From Sarcophilus harrisii (Eukaryota > Chordata > Mammalia > Dasyuromorphia > Dasyuridae), in NCBI RefSeq assembly GCF_902635505.1, contig NC_045429.1, forward strand, positions 426,339,669 to 426,403,668: a stretch of DNA of 64,000 nt, written 5' to 3'. The notes under the pieces were generated by a model, which searched no databases, was not told where the DNA came from, and was given only the letters and a program-made list of their open reading frames with translations. Positions within the stretch are counted from its first letter, which is position 1. Each line of letters starts with the position of its first letter. Shown piece after piece: positions 43,930 to 53,973 of this stretch. The position numbers and the translations under genes are program-made.

Positions 43930-44408
43930 AGGCTGCGGGTCGGAGACGCATCGTTGTATTGGGGTGACGGAAGGTTCCTACACAGTAGGAGGTGCTGATG
44001 TCTCGGGCAGCCCCGAGAACCCTGTACACTATACATACGTACCCTGCCCCAATCCCCCAATCGTGGACGTCCCCAGCCTGGGGGTCCCAGACTACGGAGG
44101 AGCTGGGGGGAAGGGCTAAGGCAGCTTGGCTGGAGGAGTTACGGGTGGGCGCCCCAGCCAGCTCCCACTAAGTAGGGCTGGCTCACAGTGGTGGGAGGGG
44201 GAGGCAAGGCCTCCCCCCGGGCCCCAACCCCTGGAGTCGCGGGGCAGCGAGGAAAAAGACTACGATGAGAGTCAATAAATAAGCCCAAGATGGGCAATAA
44301 GTAGGGAAGAGGAGAGGTCCCGAGTCCAGGAAGGATGCCATTAGTGTGGGTTCCGTGTCCCTTCAGTCCCTCTGGCTAGCACACCCTCTCTCCACCGAGT
44401 AGTGACCC
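43930..44408 (-). other. SEMA6C: SEMA6C 3'UTR, end uncertain
   Basis: Below the TGA at 44411-44409, the minus strand has an AU-rich nonamer TTATTTATT at 44282-44274. There is no canonical AATAAA before 43.9 kb; the best candidate is AATACA at 43960-43955. The 3' boundary is therefore weak. Confidence 0.4.
43955..43960 (-). terminator. SEMA6C: Candidate noncanonical poly(A) signal for SEMA6C
   Basis: AATACA on the minus strand is a known variant hexamer. No AATAAA or ATTAAA is found between the SEMA6C stop and this point on the minus strand. The call is weak. Confidence 0.3.
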
Positions 44409-47400
44409 TCAATAGTTAAAATGGCCACCAGGGGGGGCTTGAGAGGGGGAGGTCACAAGCAGAGGAGCCTTAGGGGGCAGCTGGGGCTTCTCCACGTCGA
44501 CCCTCTTCAGGGCTCGTCCCCTGTATCCCTCAGGCCGGCCGAGGTACAGAGGGTACCTTCCGTGACCCCCAGAATACCTTGAGGTTCCCACCGAGGGGAC
44601 GCGCGTCAGCAGGCCCGGAGGCCCCCGGTGTGGGGAGGGGGAGATGCCTCGCGAACCTCCAATCCCGAGGCGGGGAGCGGGGGCAGAGAGGGGGGGCAGG
44701 GACGGACCCGGGCCAGGGGGAATGTCCAGGCGAGGAGGGACCAGTCCCGGGGGGGGAAGGGCCGGAAGAGGGGGGCTGGCCTGGAGGGGTGGGGCCCCCC
44801 AAGGGGAGGGAGGGGCGTCTGGGGCGGGGTCCCCCCCCGGGAGGCCGGAGCATGGAGATAGCGGAGCAGCTCCTCCAAGGTGGTCCCTCACCCCGGCGGG
44901 ACAGCCCGGGGGGGGCCCACCACACCCTGGGGGGGGCCCGACCGCCCCAGGGGCCGGGGCCCTGCGGGGGCGTTGTTGCCGTTGTGGTTCCACTCCCAGG
45001 GCCCCCTGGCCCCCTGGACTTTTGGCTGGGAGCTGGGGTGATCGGGGTGGGAGGCAGGCCAGCCGGGCGGGCAGGGCCTGCTGGGGAGGAAGGTGGGTAG
45101 ATGGGGACGGCGGGGCCCCTCCCAGCTGGCGCCGGGACCCCCCCGGCAGCCGAGCCAGACTCCCAGGGGAGGCGGCCGGGCAGCCGGGGTTTCCGGCCCC
45201 TTTGGTTCCCCTGGGACTGCGGCGATAGGCCCGGCGGCAAGCACAGGAGACCAGGAACCCGGACACGGAGGCCCCCAGCGCGAAGGCGGCGGCCACGCTG
45301 GCCAGGAGCAGCGGCACCGGGACCGTGGCGGGCGCTGAGGCTGGGGGCGGGTCTCGGCGGACACCTGCGGACGCAGAGAGAGCGCTGGAGGGGGCGGCCG
45401 AAGAGGGAAAGGCCCCGGGTGCTCTGGAAGTCCCCTCGTGCTCGCCTCGGGGCCCTGGGCTCCCACTGGGCCCCCAGCCCCACACAGGCTGGGGTCCCCC
45501 GTCCTAAATGTGAGGAACCTTCCGGACTCTGTTGGGGGGGGCAACCCACAGAAGGGGATTGAGGGACAACCCCGCCACTGCCCTAAAGTCCTTGGGATGA
45601 GCACCCCCACCGCCCCCTCCCCCTGCCTTACCCCCGGTGAGCCCAAAGTGGCGGGGGGACCAGGGGGTGGGCATCTTGGGGACTGGGGGCCCAGGGGGGG
45701 GGACCCAAGGCTCTGGGCAAGAAAGTCAACCAGGGTCCCGGGCTCTGCCTTCCCCAGAACAACTCAACCCCTGGATTACCCCCCTCCTCAGCAACCCCCC
45801 AAACCAGGCAGAAGAGCTGCTGACCACTCCCTGGTCGCCACCCTCACCCTCCCAACTGCGATTCTGGGGAATAAGGAAGTGTTAAGCAAGTTGAAGACAA
45901 GGTTGTGTGGGACTGGAGAGCTCACCGTAGGCAGAATCCCCTGGCCCGGAGTGACTCCCAGTGGCCCCATCTGGGAGGAGAGAGAAAAAGGCAGGGTGAG
46001 GGGGAGAGAGAGAGCTGGGGGGGCTTAGAGATCGAGAGAGTGACCCCAGAGACTTGGGGAAGAGGTAGAAAAAGACCCAAAGGGAGAAAGGGTGTAGGGG
46101 CACAGCTGAGATACAGTCACAGCCCTATTAGGATGGGTGGAGCACAGCTCCCCCTTACCATGGCAGTCTCCCTGATCCATGACCACCTTGTCCCCATCCT
46201 GCTCCAGGTCAGTCCTGGGGAGGAAGAAGAGGAGTTCAGCTCGAAATTCAGGCCTGCTTCCACTCCTGCATTCAACTCCCCAAGTTGCTTTCACCACAGG
46301 TCCCCAGAAGAGGGGACCCACCAGACACTCACCAGCCGGGTCCCCTGACATCCACACAGCCTTTGAAGCTTTCCCACCCACAGTAGGGGTCCTGAGAGTC
46401 GAGACAGCTTCTGGGGAGAAAATGAGTCCCACAGGTTTGGGGAGGAAGCAGAAGGCAGGGGGCAGGGCGAGAATCCTTCCCCCTCTCCCCTTTCTTGGCT
46501 GCCGTTAGATTGGTAACAGTCACTAGCATTCATAGAGCGCTTCAAAGTTGGCAGAATCCTGTGACTATACAGACATTATTAACCTCATTTCACAAGTGAG
46601 CAAACTGAGGCTCACAGGGATGAGGTTCCCCATCCTGGTCACAGCCTGTCAATTCTGGAGGCAGAGCTTAAGTCCGAGTCCAGCATTCTGCCCTCTACAG
46701 CAGAAGCGTCCCGCTCATCACCCAGCCAACAGAACTCCCAAATTTGGGCTTGCCCAGATCAAAATGCAAATGGAAAATGTTCAAGATAAATAAGATACAA
46801 TAAAACACAGACAATATTAAATTGTGGTTTTCTGTCAGCATGTGGTCCTCCGATCCCCTTCTATTTGAGTTCTACACTGCTTAAGATAAGCAAAGGACCA
46901 GGGTCCTTTCCTTTGATTCCTATCCCCCAGAGCTGTGTCTGATCCCTTTAAAAGTAGTATGCCCCATATTGTGACCTCCCCTCCAGCTTTGTGACCTGCC
47001 CGTCACATCTCCCATACTCCCAAAGTGGCCTCTTACTGCTCTCCACCTAAAATAGATTCCCTGGTCTTCCCATCCATTCTCCCAACTCCCACCCTGTTCC
47101 TCAGGCCCTTCCAGACGCATCCATGTCACCGTTCCCTGCTCCTCACCTCTGACAAGCCCCATGCCGGGTACACCGACTGAGAGGCACGTGGACCACACAG
47201 CCCGAGAAGGCTACGAAGAGCCTGTGGCCGTCGGGATCCAGCTCCAGCCCGAGAACCCTTCGGGCCAACTGTGCCGAACGCTTCCCGCCACACCTGAGAG
47301 GAGCAGGGGGGGACTTAGGAGCGACTCCTTAGCCAAGAGCCAATAGTGGGAGACAGAACGGAGCCCAAGAGGTGCATTGTGCCCTCTGGGTGGGGGCTCC

Positions 47401-50400
47401 CCAGTGGAGAATCCTCCTCCTCCCCACCAGTAACTTCCAGTGAAACATCCTTTACTAACTGCTTCTCAAATCAACTGAGAGAGCACCTCCCAGCTGGCCT
47501 TTAAACCGCTAAGAGCTCTACAAAAAAGTGGCTTTTATTGTGGCCAGGCCCAACGGTAGTCTCTGGGGATGGGCTCCAGGGTCAGCCTTCTTAGACCCAG
47601 GGCTTCCCTCTCCAGCTTCACTGATGGGTCCTGCAGCTAAGCCCAAGGATAAAAACAGAACGTGGCTTCCAAAGACCTCACCGGGAAGAGCTGTAGGTAT
47701 CAATCTCCTCCAGCAAGACAGGCTCAGTGTTCCCATGCCCCCCTCCGGGGGGGAGCACCTTCAGGACCGTCCCATCCTCAGTCCCCAAGAAGAGGACAGT
47801 GGTGTTGCCATGGCGACCAGCCGCTCCATCCACAGCCACCTGGGTCAGCAGGGCTCTGGAAAGGTACCGCTCCCAAGTCAGTAAAGGGACTGGAGATGCT
47901 CCTGTTAGGGAGTCCGCCCTTCCCAGTGACTGCACCTGGAGATGCACTGAGGTCCACAAGACTAGAGAACCTGTCTCCTGACTCCAGGAGGGCTCCTTCC
48001 ATTATAGGACATTAACTCCCTCTAGCTCTGCAGCTCTTCTCCCCAAGCCGACTAGGGCTGGGAGCCCCTTTCCTCTCCTTTCCCGAGGGTGGGGTCAGCT
48101 CTCCAGACTCATGTCACCTTATACGCCTCCATCTCCTGACTGCTTTCCCCTTGGGAGTCACATTTGCCAGGGCTAAGCCAGGGAGCCGCCCTCCTCCTTC
48201 TCCCCAACCTCGCCCCCTCCCAATCCCTCCAAGTCTTCCCACCCCTGGATACCTGCCAGTTCGGGTGAGAAGGGGCCGGTGGGTGGCGGGGGGCACGGCG
48301 GGATCCAGCAGAGGGTGAGCCTTGATGAAAGTCAGGACTTCGTCAGGGAGGTCCCGGGAAGAAGGAAATGAAGCCGCTCTACCCAGCCCTGCACAGGACC
48401 CTGGCCTGAGGGACATAAGGAGGGCAGTGCTCAGGGCCCGGTGTGATCCTGTGGCGTTCCCTGGATCCTCTCTGGTCCCCACACTGAGATCCTCCTGCCT
48501 TCCCCACCTCTGCTTCCATCCTCAATCCCATCCCCGCAAATTGGGAGCCATGGTGCTACCTACAACCTCTCTTTGCTCCCAAATCAGGCTTCCCCGTCAT
48601 GTCCTCTGTTAGATATGAAGGTCTCTCCCCATCCAGTGCTGTTCTCCAACTGGCTACTGGACGTTTCCTAGGTGACCTCATGGGCATCTCAAACTTACAG
48701 AGATGAGTTAAATATCTCCCCTACACCCACAAACACACCTCGACCCCCTTTCCCAGACTCCCCTAGCTGTGCCGAGTCCCATCATCCTCCTGGTCAATCC
48801 CCTTCTGCTCTCTCCCCTCACCCCCCAATCCCACCCTTCACATCCAGCCGCTGAGGACTGCCAATTCTGCCTCCACAGAATCTCGTGCATCTGTCATGTT
48901 TCTTCCACTTACACTGCCCCCCTCCCCCATTCCGTTCAGGCTGCCATCACCTCTCACCTGGGCCGCTGTACCCTGATTTTTTTTTTTTTCTCTATAACCA
49001 ATCCTCTGCCTAGCTGCCAAAATCACTTTCCTAAAGCACAGGTCTGACCCTGATGACTTTTCTGCTCAAACACACTCAATGGCTCCCTACTGCCTCTAGA
49101 ACAAAGCACAAGCCACTGGCTTAGCACTTAAGCCCCTTCAGACCTTGGCTCACTTCACCTTTATTTGAGATAACTTCCCTTTGTAGGCACCAGATTCCAG
49201 CCAAACAGAACTGTTTGCTGCTCCCTGAACTTGGCTCCCAGTCTCCTGCCTCTGGGTTAATATAAGCTCTCCTTCAAGGCTGGAATGCTTTTTTAATCTC
49301 AGTCTTTCAAAAGCCTTCTCTTCTTTCAAGAAAGCTCGAGGGGGCCCTTCCTCCCAGCAACCTTTCCTATTATCTCTAGTCTTTCGGGCCACTGGTTCTC
49401 CCTTCAGACTCAGATTTACCTAGGATTTTTATCTGGTATTTCTTGAGCGTTTGTTTGTATTCATGTTCCAGCCCTACCCTTTCCATCCCAATAGAGTATA
49501 ACCTCTTTTCCTTTGCCCCCGCCTAGTCCAGAGCTTTCCCCATGGTAGGTACTTAAAAAGTTTCATGAACTGAACAGACCCTGACCCATCCCCACTGAAG
49601 CTGCCCATAGGTACCTGGGGGAGGGGACCCTGTCCTCAGGCACAGGGGTCCAGGCTCCATCAGGGCTCCTCTGCTCCTTGAACTTGCCCTCAAATCCATG
49701 TTCAATGTCATCCAGGTAGAAGGCACAGACAGCAGAACCGGGGATGCTACAGGGGGCCAGGGAAACATGGGACAGAACCCTATGAGCTGGGTCTGGAGAA
49801 AGCAAGGACTCCCCCTCCCAGGAAACAGAAGCCACCACCTTGCACGGCAGGAAGCCTTCAAGGAGGGGAAAGGGGTGTGGGCCACGAGTCAACTTGGGCT
49901 GCAGAAGGGCCCAGTTATTGCCTAGGACAGCCCCTCCTTCCTCCGCCCTCACCGCTGACCTGCAGAGGCCCACAGTGCCTGGGAGGGACTGGCCGTGCGA
50001 CTGTCGGTCAGCTCTCCCACACCCACTTCACATGCCCCCCACCTGTTGGTCTGCGTGGTGAAGACCCCAAAAAGAGCAGAGCGGCCGTGCAGAGGGACTG
50101 GCCCGGTCAGGGCCTGCAGTGCATCGAAGTAGAAGGTCGAGTCTCCCGGCACAGAGCAGTTGAGTCGAAGCTTCAGAAAAGACGTCCAGTGCCGGTCCAG
50201 GGCCCGGGGGGAGCCGCCGACGTCCCGCTTACACACGCGGGCTACCCGAGAGAACTGCACCTGGGGGGGAGAGGGCCAAGGGCACAAGTGCTGGGGGAGC
50301 GGGGCAAGGAGAGCTGGGAGTGAGCCAGAGCAGGCCCGGCCACGCCCTCCTCCCCTCCACAAGGTTCGGGTCCTCTGCTCACCCGTCCCAGCCGAGCGTC

Positions 50401-53400
50401 CTCCACAGAGACTTCTCGGAAAAAGAAGTAAACATGGTCTCTGTGCTCCACGGCATGAACAAAGTGCGGCTCTGGGGAAGGGAGTGATGAAACGGGGAGT
50501 GTCTTAACAGGTCTCTTCCAACTCCCCTCCACCCGCATCTCCTGGTACCTGCTGCCCCCCCACTCCCAGGGCATCCTTCAGGGGATTCCTGCTCCTCCCC
50601 AGACCTCGCCCCTTTCCCACCTCCCCAACCCTGGTGCCCCCTGACCTCGAAGCCACTTGGAGTCGTACTTGGCGGAGCGGAGAGGGGGCTGGGGGCCAAA
50701 GCTCCGGTAAACCACAGCGTCGCTGGCCTGGAAATCTGCGGCCGTGGCGGAGTAGAGGCTACCCTCTGGGGGGGCACCCACGGTCACCAAGGGAGTGGGA
50801 GAAGGATGGAGATGGAGGATGGAGTCAGGAGAGGCCGCAGGAAGGAAGGGACTGGGCGGGGCCATCCCCGGCTCCCTCCTACCTCTCCCTCTTCCCGACC
50901 CTGAACCTAGTGCCATGGACCTCCTGGGTCCCCATCTCCTGGCTCTGGCCTTTTCCCCAGAAGTCCCTCCATCCCCATCTCCTGGCCTCCACGGAGTCAA
51001 ATCCTAGCTAAAACCCGCGTCCCGATGGCCATCCCCCTGCGCTCCTGTCGTCCCGCTCCCCAGTCTGGCCAACGGAGCCTGCAGGCGTCTCCTCTTTAGG
51101 CAGTGAACTCCTTGAAGACAGAACTGCCCCCTGCCCCATACCCCTGGTGCTTAGCACAGCGCACGGCACACAGCAGACACTTAATAAATGCTTAATAGCT
51201 GTCTGATGAACAGAAAGGAGGTCTCATGGAAAGCGCGCAGGAGGGGACACCTCGGGTCTCAGAGCGGGGATGCAGCGGGTCTCGGGGGGGACGTCGTGGG
51301 TCTCGGGGGGGGGGACTATTGAAGCGATGTGTTTGCCCACGTTGGAGCCGCACATTCCCACCCGCTCTCTCCACCCCCTCACTTGTCCTTCCGAGGAATT
51401 CTCCACTCATGCTCAAAGTTCCCGAGGGGATTGAATGATAAAGAAGGGGGTCGGTGGGGGTTGGGGGGCAGAAGAGGGTTTAATGGCTCTCAATTCACCA
51501 GCCACTCCATCGCTTTTTACCTGCAAAGATGGCGACAGTGGACTGTGTGGCATCAAAGGGGCATCGAGCTTGCCCACTCAGCTCCTCACCCTCCTGCTGT
51601 AGGGAAGAAATCTGAGGGGCAGGGGAGGACAGGGAGATGTCACCCTGGGGTCCTTGGGAACCTCAGGAAGTAAACTGAAAACCGAAGGCTTCTTCCTCCA
51701 TCTTCCTGGTCCTACTTGGGCCTTCTTCATTCTGCCCCGTCCCTCCCCCCATTCCATGATCTCCTGGGCCTCCTCCATCCAACACCCCAAGATCCAACCC
51801 TGTCCTAGGGCTCGTCCCTCCCCTTCTTTACTATTCATGAGCACATCCCTCCGTACCACGCCCCCCACGCCTGTAACCCCGTCCCCCAACTCCCGTACCC
51901 CATAGCTGCGGCACATGGGGCTGAATGAATTTGTCCCGCAGGCAAGGAGGGTCCGGGAGTCCCGGGGAACGAGGACACGGATGTAGTTGTAGCACTCGTC
52001 CTAGGGGCCCCAGGAGGTGGGGCCAGAGGTCAAAGGTCACTGGAGGTAAGAGGGGGGCCGGGCATTCTGGGATCCCCAAGGGCAAGAGAAGGGCGGTGGA
52101 CGGGACATGCCAAGCATGACTCCCTTTGGGTGGTTTCCCCGTGTTCTGGGAGAGGAAGGAGAAGACAGAGGGCTCGGGAGAAGAGGTCGTGGGGCACGGG
52201 GACACAGAGCCCGCCTCCCGGTCCCTCGTCCCATCCCTCACCCTCAGCTTCCCTCGCACAGCACAGTTCTCCACGTCCTGACTCCTCCATGTCAGATACT
52301 GATGGGAAGGGGAGGAGAGGTTTGTGAAGAAGGGGCTGCTCCCAGAGCCGGAGCCCCCCCCCTTCCCGCAGCTGGACTCTGGAACTGGCCAGCCCTAGAC
52401 CCTCACCTTGTCTGGGACCAGCCCTTCCCAGTCTTGAGCTTGAAGATCAAAGGAGAAAACATGATCCCTGTGGGTGCAAGGAGAGGAAGATTCAGGGGGT
52501 CACTGTCCAACGTTCCTCTGCTCCCCCCCCCCCCCGCCCCCGGCATGCTTGGCCAGGGTCACCCAGGCGACTCCCCAGACAAGCCCCGCCTTCGCAGGTC
52601 GTGTCCTGGGGCCTGCGTCCCTGCTCCCTTTGGTTTGCCACCGTGTTGGGGCCTCTGGACCTGTGTCTGTGTCTGCTTGTGCTCCCGGGCGCTGTGCCCG
52701 TGCTCAGTCTGTTCATTCCTCACTCACCGGGCGGCCACCAGCAGCGTCCGGTTCAGGATCAGGAATCGCTGGAAGTCCAGACCCAGCTCTCCCGCCACAG
52801 CATCATCCTCCAAGCCCCGGAACCAGGAGAGGGGCGGCAGGCCTGGCGGGGAAGGAGCAGGAGGGAGGACCAACGTCTCACCCAGGGCGGGGAGAAGCAG
52901 CTAACCCCCCCCCCAAGAGAGAAGCTGCTTGGTCATGGACCTACTCTTCAGGCTCATCATCTACCACTCCCCCCCCCTCCTGTCCCATGGCCCCCACGCT
53001 GCCTCCCAGCTTCTTCCCCCCGTCCCCTCTGGAACAACGTTTCCCACCATCTCCACGTGTCCAGATCCCAACCTTCCTCCTAGTCAGACCAACCCTAGCC
53101 CCTCTATTAGGACCCCCTGGCCCTGGACTCCCCCCACACTGTCTGTCCCCCCACACTGTCTGTCTATCCCCCCACACTGTCTGTCTGTCCCCCTGCACTG
53201 TCTGTCTGTCCCCCACACTGTCTGTCCCCCATACTGTCTGTCTGTCCCCCAGCATTGTCTGTCTGTCCCCCTGCATTGTCTGTCTGTCCCCCCACACTGT
53301 CTGTCTGTCCTCCCGCACTGTCTGTCTGTCCCCCAGCACTGTCTGTCTGTCCCCCCGCATTGTCTGTCTATCCCCCCACACTGTCTGTCTATCCCCCTGC

Positions 53401-53919
53401 ATTGTCTGTTTGTTCCCCCACACTGTCTGTCTATCCTTCCCACACTGTCTGTCTGTCCCCCAGCACTGTCTGTCTGTACGGCTCATTGGTGATTAAGGGT
53501 CACTGCTGTGTCCAGTTGCCCGACTTTTCGGTTTTTCTCATTTCCCAGCGGATGAAGTCCCTTAAGGAGACAGGTCACAGTCATTCTCTCCCCCAGCATT
53601 TAGCCCAATGTTCTCACTCAGTAAATAAGTGATTACTGATCAATATATGGAGCTAATCTGCAGACCACTTTGGTCAGAGGAGGGAGAGGATCTCAATGGG
53701 GACCTGGGATTCTGCTGGGGTGGGGGGGGAGGGGGGCACTGAGTCAGCCAAGGGTAAATGTGGAGAAGAAGGGCCGGGCTGGCTGGGTTGCCACTTACCT
53801 TGGAGGTCAGAGGTTGCCAGAGGGAGGGGATCCTGGGGGAAGCTGGCCTCGGTGCGGGGAGTGGAGGACAGCAGCAGGAACAGGAGCGGCAGAGGTGTGA
53901 GGGGAGGGCCCCGGGGCAT
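44409..53919 (-). CDS. SEMA6C: Semaphorin-6C, coding region in 17 exons
   Basis: Coding exons, high to low: 53919-53799, 52842-52728, 52467-52407, 52298-52242, 52000-51899, 51611-51521, 50765-50646, 50471-50383, 50260-50043, 49746-49615, 48405-48253, 47855-47682, 47293-47147, 46410-46333, 46214-46159, 45970-45926, 45364-44409. All junctions are GT-AG and the sum is 905 codons with stop (human isoform 930 residues). A signal peptide ([17 protein letters not shown]) leads a sema domain to about residue 515; a PSI domain follows ([17 protein letters not shown]). The transmembrane helix is at about 601-626 ([20 protein letters not shown]), then a Pro-rich cytoplasmic tail ending GHFNY. It acts as a plexin-A ligand or receptor in axon guidance. 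Within the last exon the frame is doubtful: WEWNHNGNN and [11 protein letters not shown], conserved in human, lie in another frame. Confidence 0.93.
44850..45010 (-). other. SEMA6C: Frame-conflict zone in the SEMA6C cytoplasmic exon
   Basis: The frame that carries the transmembrane helix and the C-terminus is open through this zone. However, the human-like motifs [12 protein letters not shown] (about 45006-44965) and [11 protein letters not shown] (about 44889-44857) are read in a different frame, while PPPGCP between them is in the main frame. Runs of G/C flank each switch. Confidence 0.7.
46520..46715 (+). repeat. MIR/CORE-SINE in a SEMA6C intron
   Basis: The order 'gcattcatagagcgcttcaa', 'cctcatttcacaagtgagca', 'aactgaggctcacagggatg' and 'ctggaggcagagcttaagtc' is typical of MIR. 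It lies just upstream of the 46410-46333 exon. Confidence 0.7.
48770..49575 (+). mobile_element. L2 LINE relic in a SEMA6C intron
   Basis: L2 landmarks occur in order over about 800 bp: 'caggctgccatcacctctca', 'atcactttcctaaagcacag', 'caatggctccctactgcctc', 'ttcagaccttggctcacttc' and a 'ccatggtaggtacttaaaaa' tail. It occupies most of the intron between the 49746-49615 and 48405-48253 exons, opposite to the gene. A T-run interrupts it at 48977-48989. Confidence 0.7.
51100..51215 (+). repeat. L2 3'-end relic
   Basis: The order 'gtgaactccttgaagacaga', 'ggtgcttagcacagcgcacg' and 'cacttaataaatgcttaat' is the L2 tail, in the SEMA6C intron between the 51611-51521 and 50765-50646 exons. Confidence 0.7.
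53130..53480. repeat. Minisatellite, 17 units of about 20 bp
   Basis: The unit is CACTGTCTGTCTGTCCCCC, with small changes (CATTG, ACACTG, TCTATC, one-off T insertions), repeated about 17 times in the SEMA6C intron between the first two coding exons. The repeated reading frames on both strands (CLSVPPH and DRQTVWG types) come from this array. Confidence 0.95.
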
Positions 53920-53973
53920 CCTGGGCAGGCCAGCTTAGGCCTCAGGTGGCACTCTCTCACCCATATGTCAAAC
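53799..53973 (-). other. SEMA6C: SEMA6C exon with start codon
   Basis: The acceptor TTCTCTCTTAG ends at 53974, giving an exon 53973-53799 with 54 nt of 5'UTR before the ATG at 53919. The donor reads CAAG|GTAAGT. The start is chosen because MPRGPP, the leucine core and SFPQDPLPL match human. Confidence 0.85.

Noticed and set aside
53130-53480. Possible CRISPR array
   Set aside because: The units are adjacent without unique spacers and lie in a mammalian intron; it is a minisatellite.
52474-53496. 340-codon plus-strand frame and minus-strand frames rich in DRQTVWG repeats
   Set aside because: They are read through the minisatellite and the opposite strand of SEMA6C exons; repetitive by construction.
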